A stretch of DNA of 64,000 bases from Lathyrus oleraceus (taxonomy: Eukaryota > Streptophyta > Magnoliopsida > Fabales > Fabaceae). A program made the translations under genes and the position numbers. Where the stretch lies: NCBI RefSeq assembly GCF_024323335.1, contig NC_066583.1:274495416-274559415 (forward strand), given 5' to 3'. Under the pieces are notes generated by a model. The model saw only the letters and a program-made list of their open reading frames with translations. It had not been told where the DNA came from and did no database searches. Positions 23,601 to 36,003 of this stretch are shown here, piece after piece (within the stretch, counting starts at the first letter, position 1; every line of letters starts with the position of its first letter).

Positions 23601-23865
23601 TGATGCAATTGAAAATCCATTGATGAGTTATGATTTTAACGAAGCAAGTAATGATGTCAAATTCAAAGATATTATTGATATTCCAGTCTAAGCAACTGCT
23701 GACATGCCCGGCAAAGTCGAAGTCAAAGAGGGTGTAACTAGTACTAGTCAAAGACCTCAAATAACTAGAGTTCGTTCAGCAAGACTTTAAGACTATGAAG
23801 TGACTGGTGATGATGAAATCACACTAGATGGAGAATTAGTTAATTTTTCCTTACTTGCAGGTGTT

Positions 23866-24870
23866 GAACCAAAGTGAAGCCTTAAACGATAAAAAGTGGA
23901 AGTCATATATGGTCGAAGAGTTACAAGCAATCAAAAGAAACAACACATAGAAGTTAGTCGAATTTCCAGCACATATAAAAGCTATCAAAATGAAGTGGGT
24001 GTTCAAGTTGAAGCACAATGTTGATGGGTCAATAGCATGACATAAGGAGAGATTGGTAGATGGAGGTTTTCTTCAAAGAGAATGAGTCGTCTGTCTGAAG
24101 TATACGCTCCAGTATCAATATTGGAGACTGTTCTACTCGTAGTTTTCTTGGCATACAAGCAAGGATAGTTGACATTTCACTTAGATGTGAGATCATCATT
24201 TTTAAATGGTCCCTTAGACGAAGAAGTCTATGTCACACAACCTCCCAGGTTTATGATTCAGGAGGAAGCAAGGAAAGTATATAAGTTTAATAAAGTGCTA
24301 TATGGCCTCAAGCAGGCATGTAGGGTATGGAACAAGAAGATCAACTCATATTTAGCCGAGTTGGGATTTGTTAAATGTAAATCTGAGTATGGTGTCTATG
24401 TTCAGGTTGTGGCATAAGATATAACAATCACCTGCTTATATGTTGATGACTTGTTAGTAACTGGAAATATCTTGGAGAATTTGTCAAAGTTCAAAGAGCT
24501 GATGAAGAAATAATTTGAAATGTTGGATCTGGGAAAGTTGTCTTATTTCCTAGGCATGGAATTTCAAATTTAGAAGCAAGGGATGATACTACGTCATAGA
24601 AAGTATGTCAAAGAGATACTCAAGATATTCATGATGGATGATTCGACTCCTGCATTTTCTCATGTCAAACCAAATTTAAAATTGGAGAAGCATTGAGAGA
24701 AAGACAAAGTTGATACAACTTTTTTCAAATAAATTGTCGAATCTTTGATGATAGGTTTCTCATTTGGATTAATAAAAAGATACATGAGTGAACCAAGGGT
24801 GTCACACATGAAGACTGCAAGAAGAATCTTGAGATACTTAAAAGGATCGAAAAACTATGAAATTCTATTT
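23866..24870 (+). pseudogene. copia G reverse transcriptase
   Basis: RT in several frames: KWKSYMVEELQAIKRNNT near 23895, KMKWVFKLKHN near 23990, then TFHLDVRSSFLNGPLDEEVYV and VLYGLKQACRVWNKKI (open 24169-24417). TAA at 24415-24417. The active site CLYVDDLLVTG is intact at the YVDD (24439-24450). Further stops follow (24511, 24571, 24594). The palm end reads FLGMEFQI. Confidence 0.86.
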
Positions 24871-25377
24871 CGATGAAACTCTGAAAGCAAAGAAGTTATG
24901 ATTACTTTCTGTTTAGATGCAGATTGGTGTGTAGATAAGGAAGATCTAAGAAGCACAAATGGTTATTTCTTTCAAGTGTTTGGTTCCGCAATCTCATGGT
25001 GCTCGAGAAAGCAACATGTGGTGGCATTGTCATCGTGTGAGGCTGAATATATAGTAGGATCCTGTGTTGTGTGTCAAGCAATTTAGGTTAGATATGTGCT
25101 TGAAGAAATAAAGATCGAAGTGAAGAAACCTCTGGTGTTGCAGATCGACAACAAGTCAGCCATAAATCTTGAAAAGAATTCAGTTTTGCATGGAAGGAGT
25201 AAGCACATCGAAGCGAGATTTCATTTTCTTAGGGAAAAGGTGAATTGAGGTGAACTTTAAGTGAGACATTGCTCAAGTGAAACACAACTGGCCGATATTT
25301 TCACCAAAGGATTGAAGATCGACAGGTTCTTAAATTTGAGAAAGAAATTAGGAATAGTTAAGATCGACTATGACTAA
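24871..25377 (+). pseudogene. copia G RNase H
   Basis: Contains LDADWCVDKEDLRSTNGYFF, SAISWCSRKQHVVALSSCEAEYI and LQIDNKSAINL in the usual copia order, with the acidic residues of the active site mostly kept. TAG at 25084-25086 and two more stops near 25247 and 25259. Ends TAA 25375-25377, about 33 bp before the 3' LTR. Confidence 0.86.
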
Positions 25378-25394
25378 CATATGTTTGACAACTT

Positions 25395-25409
25395 GGATTA
25401 TAGGGGGTA
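25395..25409 (+). other. Polypurine tract of copia G
   Basis: ggattataggggg-ta just before the 3' LTR. The pattern of a G run followed by the LTR start is usual for copia elements of this type. Confidence 0.6.
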
Positions 25410-25645
25410 TATTGAAATATAAGATATAATCCAAGTTGTGTGTGGCCCAAGCCCGAAAATATAATTAGGGTTTAGGGTTTGTTACTTAGTTTGTTATATT
25501 GGTTATTTAGTAGTCAAGTAACTTGGTATATAAATACATGCATATGTAAATCAGTTTGTATAACAATAACAATTCAATAGAATCCTTATTTCATACTCTC
25601 TCTCTCTCTCTCTCTCTCCTCACAAAAGTGTCTCGTGCACTAACA
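25410..25645 (+). repeat. 3' LTR of copia G
   Basis: About 236 bp, from TATTGAAATATAAG (first dinucleotide mutated from TG) to gtgcactaaca. TATA box TATATAAATA at 25527-25536. A (CT)n run near 25597-25619 is longer than in the 5' LTR. Confidence 0.8.
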
Positions 25646-25825
25646 AAAGTTGACGTACGCCATTATGTGGCATGGTGATTTTTCGGAAATTATATATATA
25701 TGCAATAATCTTGGGATGGGCATCGTAGTGACAAGTGTGCATATGTTTCATATTCATATATAGTCTTTATTATAAGCTAAACTAGCAAGATACATGTGCG
25801 TCTGCACGGCTAAATATATTTGATA

Positions 25826-26800
<975 letters not shown>

Positions 26801-26993
26801 AATTTTTTAAAATAATTTGTTAATTTTATTACTATGAATTATTTTTAATATCTATGAATAATTTTTTAATAGCCATAAAATAAATATATTTTTTTGCTGA
26901 GACTAAATTTTATATTTTAAATTTTTTTTATGTATTACTCTTCAACTCATTAGAAAAGGTTCAATTTTTTATATTTAAACTTTGAAACATAAA

Positions 26994-27139
<146 letters not shown>

Positions 27140-27387
27140 TTAAAATGAAAGTGAGAAAGTGAGAGAAATTGAAATGGACACTGGACATGCTAGGAGAAGT
27201 GGATGAGAGATGTAGCGTAATTAGGCTAGTAAGAACATGCCACACGTAATGTAATGAGATATGTAGAAGTGGTTTAATTGGAACATTTTATGTTTACTGA
27301 TTAGCTTATTTTATATTATAAAATTTTAGAAGTGAAAGGGTAAAATAATAAATTTAGGCAATTGATTTATTATAGGTAGATAGTAGA

Positions 27388-28184
27388 TGTGCTTCACGCA
27401 TCTTTCAAGTATCTTTCTAGGTTCGAAAGACACCCTTCAAAACATTGCCCAGAAACAAAGAAGTCGTCCATAAACACTTCCATTATGTCGTCTATAAAAT
27501 CTGCAAAGATCGATATCATACATCTCTGAAATGTTGCATGAGTGTTACACAGTCCAAACCACACTCGTCGATAAGCGAATGTACCATAAGGATAAGTGAA
27601 GGTAGTTTTTTCTTGGTCATCAGGATAAATAGGAATTTAGAACAATCCTGAGTATCCGTATAAATAACAGAAATGAGAATTTTTAGCCAATCACTCAAGC
27701 ATTTGATCGATGAAAGGCAATGGAAAATGATCTTTACGAGTGGCTTTATTCAATTTTCTACAGTCTATGCACATCCTCTATCCGGTTTGAATTCGTTTTG
27801 CTATGGATTCACCATTTTCGTTACTGACAACTATAACACCTCCCTTCTTTGGTACGACATGTACTGGGCTGACCAGTTACTATCGGATATCGGGTATATA
27901 ATTCTTGCTTCTAATAGACTTTGTACCTCCTTTTTGACTACATCGCTCAAGATAGGATTTATTCTTCTCTGATGTTCTCTAGAGGTTTTACAGTCCTCCT
28001 CTAGCATAATATGATGCATACATATAAGGGGACTTATTCCTTTTAGGTCCAAGATGTTATATCATAAAGATGTTGGATACTTTCTTAAGACATGAAGTAA
28101 TTTTTCGATTTCTATCTGTCCTAAGTTAGCGTTGACTATTACTGGTCGTTCAATCTCGGTGTCTAGGAATTCATACCTTAGGTC
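27388..28184 (-). pseudogene. Athila C reverse transcriptase, N-terminal half
   Basis: Minus-strand RT. It starts near 28184 with LRYEFLDTE, then MDLKGISPLICMHHIMLEED and REHQRRINPILSDVVKKEV, then IIYPISDSNW: the connection and fingers of an Athila RT. The palm follows in several frames. The active site is FMDD (27463-27474 on the plus strand), a variant of YVDD. Similarity runs through GQCFEGCLSNLE to a Cys-Val-Lys-His at 27388 and then stops exactly where the candidate Helitron starts. Stops and shifts at several points make it inactive. Confidence 0.85.
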
Positions 28185-29080
28185 CTTGGTGTTGGTGTAA
28201 GCCCTAGAGGCCAATAATTTTGGTACTTGTATCGAATTATTTATTAATAATAAAAGGCTTTTTATTTATTATGTTTGTTTAATAAAGTCCCTAGGATAGC
28301 TAGTCCGTTTAATGTATCAAGTGTGACTTGATCATGTGATCACATTAAACATAAGGACACTATTCTTAAAGTATCCGTAGTCGAGCTTGATTGTGAAGTG
28401 AGAGAACATTAAAGCATTAAGACTATTATGTATATAGACTGATGATCACATGTCATGGATCATGGATAAGGAGTTATCAAGTCTTAAACATAGGTATGAA
28501 TATTAAGAGTAATATTTATACTGGATTGACCCGCTATGAGAATACTATATATAATGTTATGCAAAGTGTCATAAGTTATTCTCATGATGATAATGGTGTA
28601 TACCACCCTTCGACCTAAAATCACTATGGACCCTAGATGTAGAGTCGAGTGCTTTATTGCTGATCAAACGTTGTCCGTAACTGGATGACCATAAAGACAG
28701 TTGATGGGTACTCCACGAAGCATGCTAAGGGACATGAGTGACCTAGATGGAATTTGCTCATCCTGCGTAACAGGATAAATGTCTATGGGCCCAATATTGA
28801 ACTGGACAAGGATGACACGGTCTATGTCTTGTGTTCAATATAGACATAAGGGCAAAAGGGTAATTGTACACATAAGTATTATCACAAAAGGATTTATCAG
28901 ATCACATGACATTTTCGTGTCTTGGGTAGCAGTGATGTGTTGCTATATACCGCTCACTGTTTATTATATTAAATACGTGATTTAATATAATTGCCAATGC
29001 CACGAAAACCTACAGGGTCACACACAAAGGACGGATTGATGAGAGATAGAGTAACTAAGGAACACTGTAAGGTACGGTGC

Positions 29081-29207
29081 ACTTAAGTGAATTATAGAAC
29101 ATTGTAAGGTACGGTGTACTTAAGTAGAATACGAAATATGGTAATGTAGTACGCGCTTAAGTGATTTTTTTGGCATATTATAAAATATGGGCCACATACA
29201 CTTAAGT
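29081..29207 (+). promoter_or_regulatory. Four CTTAAGT repeats upstream of the solo-LTR TATA box
   Basis: The 8-mer (A/G)CTTAAGT occurs at 29081, 29118, 29155 and 29200, that is at steps of 37, 37 and 45 bp. The first two lie in a clear direct repeat (gtaaggtacggtg-acttaagt). All end within 160 bp upstream of TATAAATA at 29242. Repeats in this place are often enhancers in plant LTRs; that role is inference. Confidence 0.6.
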
Positions 29208-29241
29208 GAGCTTTTTAGCTTGTAGCCCACACAAGTGGTTC

Positions 29242-29249
29242 TATAAATA
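29242..29249 (+). promoter_or_regulatory. TATA box of the solo LTR
   Basis: TATAAATA in gttc-TATAAATA-aaaccc, followed about 50 bp on by a CT-rich leader (tttctctctctctcac). A plausible promoter still reading to the right, antisense to Athila C. Confidence 0.6.
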
Positions 29250-29540
29250 AAACCCTTGTGTAGAAGCATTCATTGCAGTTGCAATTTCGTTTCTCTCTCT
29301 CTCACTCAAAGCCTTCATTCGTAGCAGCTAGCACTGAGATTGAAGGAATCCGTTCGTGTGGACTGAGTAGAGGCGTTGTCATCGTTCAACGTTCATGATC
29401 GCTCCGTAGATCTGCATCAAAGGTTTCAATCGTCACAAGAGATAACCATTCTATCACTGATCATGCCCATTCGTAAGGATCACTAAAGGAGAAAATTTTA
29501 AATTCCGCTGCATTTTGGATCGCCCTTCTCCTTCACTTGG

Positions 29541-30303
29541 GTAGTGTTTTAAATTCTACAGAAGGTTTATTCGGGCATGACATTGGATTAGGTGTTAATT
29601 CTAGATATTCCCTCAGACTGTCATCTACGTATGGCTCACGCCAATTATCGTCTTCAAATGTAGAAGGAAATTTAATCTTTAGTACTTCAGTATACTTAGA
29701 TGGTTCCCTCTCCATTTCTTTCACACATTCGTCGATGACGTCTAAGAGACAACATGAATCTTCTATAGCTGGCGTCTTTAAAAATTGAGCTAAAATAAAG
29801 TCGACTTTTTCTTCACCAACTTCAAAAGTTATCTTTCCTTTCTTGACATCTATGATGGCTCCAACTGTGGCTAAAAAGGGCCTTCCTAAAATAACAGGGA
29901 TGTTGGAATCCTCCTTTATATCCATTATTACAAAGTCAGTGGGAATATAGAATTGACCTATACGAACGAGAACGTTCTCTAGCATACCTATTTAAAATTT
30001 AACAGAATGGTCATCTAGTTGTAGATACATCTTAGTTGGTCTTAGTTCTCCTAAATTGAGTTTCTTGCATGTGGATAAAGGCATTAAACTAATATTGGCT
30101 CCTAAGTCACACATAGTTTTGTCTATGATAAACTTTCCGATCACACATGGTATGGAAAAATTACCTGGGTCTTTCAGCTTAGGAGGCATGTTGTTTTGAA
30201 TAATAGTGCTACAGTCAGCAGTAAGCATAACAATTTCATTATCCTTAAGATTTTTCTTATTAGATAAGATCTTTTTAAGGAATTTACCATATGAAGGCAT
30301 TTA
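29541..30303 (-). pseudogene. Athila C aspartic protease region
   Basis: Minus strand, read in two stretches (30300-29992 and 29985-29541) separated by an in-frame stop at about 29989-29991. The first holds MPSYGKFLKKIL and the active site CDLGANISLMPL (DLGA on the plus strand at 30097-30108); DLGA instead of DTGA is usual for Athila proteases. The second holds FVIMDIKEDSNIPVILGRPF, the conserved ILGRPF strand. The frame goes on to SVEFKTLPK, where the solo LTR splits it from RT. It processes the Gag-Pol polyprotein. Confidence 0.87.
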
Positions 30304-30599
30304 CATAATCTCTTTTGTGAATGGTATAGTGATATTAAGCTACTTCAAAAGTTCTACGAATTTCTTAAATTATCCTTCATTTTTGGACTTAGCAAGTCTT
30401 TGAGGATAAGGTATAGGTGGTTTGTATGATGGAGGAGGCACATACGGTGTTTCTTTATCTTCTGTCTCTCCGCTTTTGTCTTCCTTTCCATCAATGGTTG
30501 GTTCGTTTACCTTTTCAGTTCCTTTACCATAGTTTTGATACATGGATGGATTTTGGAGTCTTGGGTCAACTGGTTCATCTAATTATGTCCCACTTCGTA

Positions 30600-32048
30600 G
30601 TGTAATAGAATTAGCATGGCCTTTTGGGTTTGGTTATGGTTGACCAGGAAATGCTTCAGTTGGGGCTGTTATTGTTGCTTGTTGTTGGTCTACTTGGGAA
30701 ATTTGGGTTTCTAACATTTTATTATGGGCATCCATAACCTCAAGTTTACTTGACAATTGTCTCATCAGTTCACTCGTATGAGCATTTTGATTTGTGAAAT
30801 CTTTGTTTTGTTGAGCTTGAGCATTCATAAAGTTTTCTATCATGACCTCTAGATTTAACTATTTAGGTGCTTATGGAGCAACAAGGGCTCCTTTCTGATA
30901 ACCAGGTGGAATAGAAAGTGTTGGGTTTGGAGGAAACCAAGCATTGTTGTTTTTATAAGAAAAGTTCGAATGATTTCTCCAGCCAAGATTATAAGTGTTG
31001 GAATATGGGTTTCCTTGAGTGTAATTTACTTGGTCGCTAGGAATACCAGGAAATAACTTACAATCAATATTATTGTGCCCATGGGTTCCACACAATTCAC
31101 AGTTTGGTGTTACTACAGCTATGGTAGCTGCTGGTGTTATGACAATCAGCATTAGTGTGCCCAGGGGTTCCAGTTTAGCATTGACGCGGTCTATGCCATT
31201 AACTTCGTGTATTCCTCCTTCTGGAGTTGGTTTTTCGGTAACAACCCGTTCACCCCCCATTAGAAATGATTTTGAGCGACATTCTCGATGAGTTCATAGG
31301 CTTCATCATATGGTTTGTCAATTAAAGCACCGCCAGCTGCAACTCTCAAATTCATTTTAGTGTTGTACAAAACACCATTGTAGAAAGTATGGATAATCAG
31401 CCATTGCTCAAGTCCATGGCGTGGACAAAGTCACACCATGTCCTTGTATCTTTCCTAAGCGTTGAAAAGAGATTCGTTGTCTTTTTTCTTAAATCCGTTG
31501 ATTTGAGCTCTTAGCATAGTCGTCTTGCTTGGTGGAAAATATAGGGCTAAGAAGACTTTCTTCAACTCGTCCCATATTGTTACAAAGTTTGAAGGTAGAG
31601 ACTGGAGCCAAGCTCTAACTCTATCTCTTAAGGAAAAAGGGAAAAGACATAGTCTAATTGCTTCAGGACTAACACCATTTGCTTTCACTATGTCTGTGTA
31701 TTGCACAAACACTGACAAATGTAAGTTTGGATCGTCTATAGGACTACCTGAAAATTGGTTTTGTTAAACGACTGATAACAGCGAAGGTTTTAATTCGAAA
31801 TCTTTTCATTCGATGGCAGGGGAAGCAATGTTGTTGTGTGGTTCCTCATATGAATGAACAACATAATACTTAAGAGGACGGTTTTCTGGTCCTTCAATGA
31901 TAACTGGTTTAGATTCTGATTTTTGTTTTGGAAAAGAAAGATTGTACTTAATTCGGAAATTATGAATTCGGCATTGTAAATTAATAAAACGCTTGACTTC
32001 GCCAACTTGTTGTTCTAGATTTACACCTTGTGAGCGAGTGATTGGCAT
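30600..32048 (-). pseudogene. Athila C gag
   Basis: Starts on the minus strand at ATG 32048 (MPITRSQGVNLEQQV), 88 bp after the PBS. The capsid (retrotrans_gag) part is clear at 31718-31455: LCLFPFSLRDRVRAWLQSLP and IWDELKKVFLALYFP. The nucleocapsid CCHC knuckle CELCGTHGHNNIDC (plus-strand 31060-31101) has correct C-x2-C-x4-H-x4-C spacing. A coiled-coil-like, Gln-rich segment follows (30843-30634). At least five stops or shifts interrupt the gene. Confidence 0.87.
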
Positions 32049-32135
32049 ACAATTGACGGTTTAGAAGGGTAAATAAAATAAAAGTTACCTTAGTCTATAC
32101 TGCACAACAACAGAATCACAATATTGACTAAATTA

Positions 32136-32154
32136 GTCCCCGACAACGACGCCA
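32136..32154 (-). other. Primer-binding site of Athila C (tRNA-Asp type)
   Basis: On the minus strand TGGCGTCGTTGTCGGGGAC, complementary to the 3' end of tRNA-Asp apart from a few C-to-T type changes, as is typical of Athila. It lies six bases inside the LTR end at 32161. Confidence 0.8.
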
Positions 32155-32160
32155 AAAACT

Positions 32161-33572
32161 TGATCGCGACTAACGTGTCTGTCGGATAATAACTGCAAGT
32201 ATATAGTTTATCGGGTAATTTTAAAAGATTGTCGAACCCACAAAGACTAATAATCAAATTAATGTTATCTATCATTGCAATGCAAAGCTAAGGCTAAAGG
32301 TTAAAAGGATACGAACAGAAATATAAACACTAATTGCTAGAGGTTTGAAAATGATGATAAAACGAGCCCGGAATATGGATTACGTGTTCCTAAGGGATTA
32401 AGTAGAATTCAGGTACTAATTACGATTTTATTAATTTATGTAGAAAATATTGATTTAAAGGTCTCGTCTCACACTCTCGCGCTATTGACTAAAACCACAC
32501 CTCATAACCACGGGATTTTTCTCTCGCTCGCCCGTTTTAATTAGAAAGCATATTTTGAAAACCAGTGAGATCCTAAATAATTCCTAAAGAGCTCTCATTG
32601 TTTTCAGGATCGATTCCTAGTTTCCACTATCTGGTTCCTTCCTCACACTCTCATGTTATCGACTAGAACCTTAGTTTGTTCTTCACTCTCATGTCAAAAC
32701 AATGAAACATACAATTAGAAACTAAAACCAAAACATAATTTAATCACAATTTCACGCCTATTGTTTCTATCGAGTCCCGTCGGTAACAACGATCCTCATA
32801 CGTCGGACTCAGGTGAACTTAGAAAGACATAATTATAATTAGAAATAACATGATCAAAGTAATCATACTTAAAACTAACATATCATATAATATTATAACG
32901 ACAATAACAAGCATAAATAATAAAATAGTAAAACCTGAAATTAAAGAAACAAAGACTTTGAATTGAAACGAAAATTCCGGCAGACTTGTTCTTGATCCAA
33001 GAGTACAATGCAAATAAAAATAAAACAAGTGTGACAATCCCTCGATGTGAGTTATTATCACTTTTACAAGTAAATTTATGCTTAATACTAAAATATGATT
33101 TGGCAGAGCTTCCGCACAACTTGGATGCCTATGAAACAACCAGAGCAATCCTATTTATAAAGCTCTACTCCCTTGTAAGTTCCCTTGGTAGTGCAAACAT
33201 AGTGCAGGGAAAAGAAGTTGGTGAAAAATACTAAAAACTACCCACTACCGCATAATTATTGTGTGCATGATAATGGCAAACCCTATTAGGGAAATGGAGA
33301 ACTCCACTGCCTTGGTCATTAAATGACGTGGGAGGCTAGGATAATGGTGAATTCCATAAGCACACGACAAACGCCATATCAGTGGAATGGGCAGAAACTT
33401 GCTCTTTTGCTTCTCTGTTGCTCCTTTTTCGGTTTGCTTTCAAATCCACACTGAAACTAGCTGACAACTGCAAAAAGAATAAAAATGAACTAAAAGGTGA
33501 TAAAACATATTAAAATAAATACGAATAACATGAGACATAAGCCTAAAAACATGATATGATTTCTCGTTATCA
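32161..33572 (-). repeat. 5' LTR of Athila C
   Basis: 1412 bp. On the minus strand it begins TGATAACGAGAAATC (33572) and ends GTCGCGATCA (32161), just before the PBS. TATA box at plus-strand 33152-33159 (minus TATAAATA). Two small frames within (32819-33148, 32986-33234) are not conserved and are ignored. The other LTR is not in the window. Confidence 0.82.
33152..33159 (-). promoter_or_regulatory. TATA box of Athila C LTR
   Basis: Minus strand TATAAATA in gagcttTATAAATAgg, 413 bp into the LTR. It would start transcripts running left into gag. Confidence 0.55.
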
Positions 33573-34727
33573 GATACCAACACTGTCACAGTCGAAGGGA
33601 GTTCTCAGGTGCCTTATAATTCTTACGTAGCTGCAGTGGGTCCTAATTAATATCCACAACAAGCATACTCTATGCCTCAAGCACAGCAGGCTAGAGCACC
33701 ACCTCAACAAAATCAACAAAGAAAAAGGGTACGCACGGAGGGATCGACAAAGGCCATGGAGGGAATTCGACCCTATACCTACAACGTATACTCAGGTCTT
33801 TCCATACTTACTTCAAAAGGGATTGATAGAGATCAAACCTCTGGCACCTCCGTCAAATCCACTTCCCCGTGGTTACGGTGCTAACGCCAGGTGTGACTTC
33901 CATGCCAGGTCACCAAGACATACTACTGAGAAGTGTTTGGCACTCAAGTTCAAGGTACAAGACTTATTGGATCGCAAGATTATCTCTTTCGCTCCAGAGG
34001 GTCCAAATGTGAAAGGAAATCCAATGCCAGAACACAGAGGTCCAACTATCAATGCGGTGGAAGGACTAGACGATGCCATTCTGACCTAAAGGATAGACCA
34101 AGTGAAGACTCCCATATCAAATATACATGAGAAATCATTTAGGATCCAGACACATGCTAACTATAAATTTTGCCTTGTCAATCCAGACACATGCGGGAAG
34201 ATGAAGGAGTGTCTTCAACAAATGATGAATGAAGGTTTGGTTCAAATCAGGTGTACTAGGAAGTTAGAAGATGTCTCATTCCTAGAATCTTAGGGACACA
34301 CACCTTTTGTGATCTCTTACCAGCAAGTGGAAACTCCAACACCATTTTAAATGCCTTCCCAGACATCAGTATAAATACTGGTTCCAATTCCAGCTCAAGT
34401 TCCATTTCAAATACCCGTAAAGACAGAGGACACTATTGTTTTCCATGTTCCTGCACCGTTCCCATTCGAAAGCACTAAGCATGTACCTTGGAATTACAAC
34501 TCTACGACATATGTAGGAGACAAACCTATAATGCTGGAACCAACAGTCACTAATATTGTTGGAATTGGGGGCATGACCAGGAGCGAGAAAGTGTTTTCTC
34601 TTGAGCCACAATTGAAAGAAAAGACACCCGAAAGTTCAAAAGAGAAGGAAGTTGAATCTTCCAGGAAGACCATACCTCAAGGAGAAGCCGAGGAATTCTT
34701 AAGGTTGATAAAAAAAGCGACTACAAG
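33573..34727 (+). pseudogene. Element D gag C-terminus
   Basis: Begins where the Athila LTR ends. Gln/Ala-rich region (MPQAQQARAPPQQNQQRKR), then LPRGYGANARCDFHARSP with the zinc-type motif C-x2-H-x5-H-x4-C intact (CDFHARSPRHTTEKC, about 33892-33936), followed by LALKFKVQDLLDRKIISF. The same unusual C-H-H-C pattern is found in Ogre E. Stops at 34087-34089 and 34291-34293 interrupt. The segment NPDTCGKMKECLQQMMNEGLV matches the end of Gag in Tat elements. Confidence 0.83.
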
Positions 34728-35767
34728 GTGGTAGACCAATTAAGCCAGACACCATCCAAAATATCCATAGTATCTCTATTGTTGAGCTCTGAAGCCCATA
34801 GAGAGTTCTTGTTGAAAATATTAAACAAAGGCCATGTTACTCAAGATATAACGATAAATCAATTCGATGATGTGGTGGCTAATATCACCGCTAGCAGTTG
34901 TTTTGAGTTTAGTGACGATGAATTACCACCAGAGGGACATGCTCATAACAAAGCCTTACACATATCCGTCAAATGCCAAGATAGCCTCCTATCAAGGGTA
35001 TCGGTAGACACGAGATCATCCTTAAATGTCATGCCTAGAAATACTTTGGGAAAGTTGAACAATATAAGAACTTCCATGAAAGCTAGTACTTTAGTGGTCA
35101 AGGCTTTTGATGGTTCGAAGAGGATGGTAATTGGAGAAGTTGATTTACCAATAACTGTGGAACCTCATACCTTTATGGTCACTTTTCAAGTAATGAACAT
35201 CAATCCATCCTATAGTTGTCTCATAGGACGACCTTGGATCCATGCCGCAGGAGCTGTAACTTCAACCTTACACCAGAGGTTGAAATTCATAACCGATGAT
35301 AAGCTAATAATTGTCGAAGGGGAAGAGGACATGTTCGTTAGCCACCTTTCATCCTTCACGTACATAGAAGAGGATGGAGAAACAATGGAAATACCTTTTC
35401 AATCCTTGGATATTGCAGAAGTCAGACGAAGAAAAGAAAAATCAATATCCCCATGGGAGAAGATGTCAAAATTGATCAAGGGTAGAGATACCCAAGGCTG
35501 GGGCAAGCCGTTGGAGATACTAGAGAAAAAGGATTGGCTCAGGCTGGGTTCCAAACCAGCTAATGAAGGAGTTCAAAAGACAAACGAGAAAAAGCTTGGT
35601 ACACTTCAAGAAACCTTCCACAGTGTAGGATATCTGTATCACGTTCAAGTGGCTATGGTTGAAGAAGAAGAAAAAGGGATGCCCAACTTGGCGTGTCACT
35701 GTTCACCAAATGTATCTCTCAGTAATTGGAAGGCCATCGAGATCCCGGAGATGATTTCCTGTTCGAA
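34728..35767 (+). pseudogene. Element D aspartic protease
   Basis: Open for 347 codons. VDQLSQTPSKISIVSLLLSS starts the conserved linker; the retropepsin active site reads DTR (35007-35015) in VDTRSSLNVMP, where DTG is required, so Gly has become Arg and the enzyme is expected inactive. Flap and hydrophobic strand: VVKAFDGSKRMVIGEVDLP and YSCLIGRPWIHAAGA. The frame ends SCSK-TAA (35769-35771), with the TAA inside the splice donor of the intron. Apart from the active site this is the best-kept part of D. Confidence 0.88.
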
Positions 35768-36003
35768 GTAATTTACTATTTAAAAAAAGTCCTTTGTTAT
35801 GCCCAAGGCAAATGGACAAGCTTTGTAGGGGCCCCTTCGTTTTAATTACTTATTTATGAATAAAATGGCATTCCTGTTTTCAATCAAGATCCTTTTCTTT
35901 CATTTTAAATATTCTTTTCAAAATTGTCAATAACCTTCCATACTTTTTCATCTCTATCAAATTATCTAAAAAATAATAATAGATAAAAATCTTCCTCATG
36001 CAG
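35768..36003 (+). other. Element D intron between PRO and RT
   Basis: 236 nt, donor cgaa|GTAATT, acceptor ctcatgcAG|attaatg. As in B and E, the donor contains the in-frame TAA that ends the protease frame, and splicing gives Lys-Leu in phase with RT (AA|A TTA). TATGCCCAAGG at 35798-35808 matches the intronic motif of B and E although the rest of the intron has diverged. Confidence 0.72.

Larger units (their letters stand above)
21042..25645 (+). mobile_element. Ty1/copia retrotransposon G (decayed, short LTRs)
   Basis: A second copia family, unlike A: short LTRs (about 180-236 bp), gag with protease in one frame, then integrase, RT and RNase H, and a purine tract before the 3' LTR. All domains carry stops or frameshifts, and the integrase has lost two of its three catalytic acids. 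The first 33 bp of the 5' LTR do not align with the first 51 bp of the 3' LTR, and the flanks (atatg, aaagt) do not match, so the left boundary is uncertain. Confidence 0.85.
28190..29535 (+). mobile_element. Solo LTR (copia/Sirevirus-like) inside Athila C
   Basis: 1346 bp from TGTTGGTGTAAGCCC to TTCTCCTTCA with a perfect 5-bp target duplication cttgg at 28185-28189 and 29536-29540. Removing it rejoins the Athila reading frame (minus strand: PSVEFKTLPK then DLRYEFLDTE), so the insertion point is exact. The start sequence gtaagccctagaggccaata is one I associate with legume Sirevirus-type LTRs; the family name is inference. TATA box TATAAATA at 29242-29249 shows + orientation. No internal region or second LTR is present: the product of LTR-LTR recombination. 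Confidence 0.92.
27388..33572 (-). mobile_element. Athila-like Ty3/gypsy element C (3'-truncated, contains a solo LTR)
   Basis: Minus-strand element inserted in the gag of element D. From right to left: 5' LTR (32161-33572), PBS (32136-32154), gag (32048-30634), protease (30300-29541), solo LTR of another family (28190-29535), reverse transcriptase start (28184-27388). The rest of pol and the 3' LTR are missing. The tRNA-Asp-type PBS, the DLGA protease motif and the RT sequence all point to the Athila clade. The expected right TSD is gatac (33573-33577), but its partner is lost. Confidence 0.87.

Noticed and set aside
21037..25650. TSD for copia G
   Set aside because: atatg on the left and aaagt on the right do not match, and the LTR starts do not align; boundary left uncertain.
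32819..33234. Membrane-like frames within the Athila LTR
   Set aside because: AT-rich LTR sequence, frames on both strands overlapping, no start context or family resemblance.
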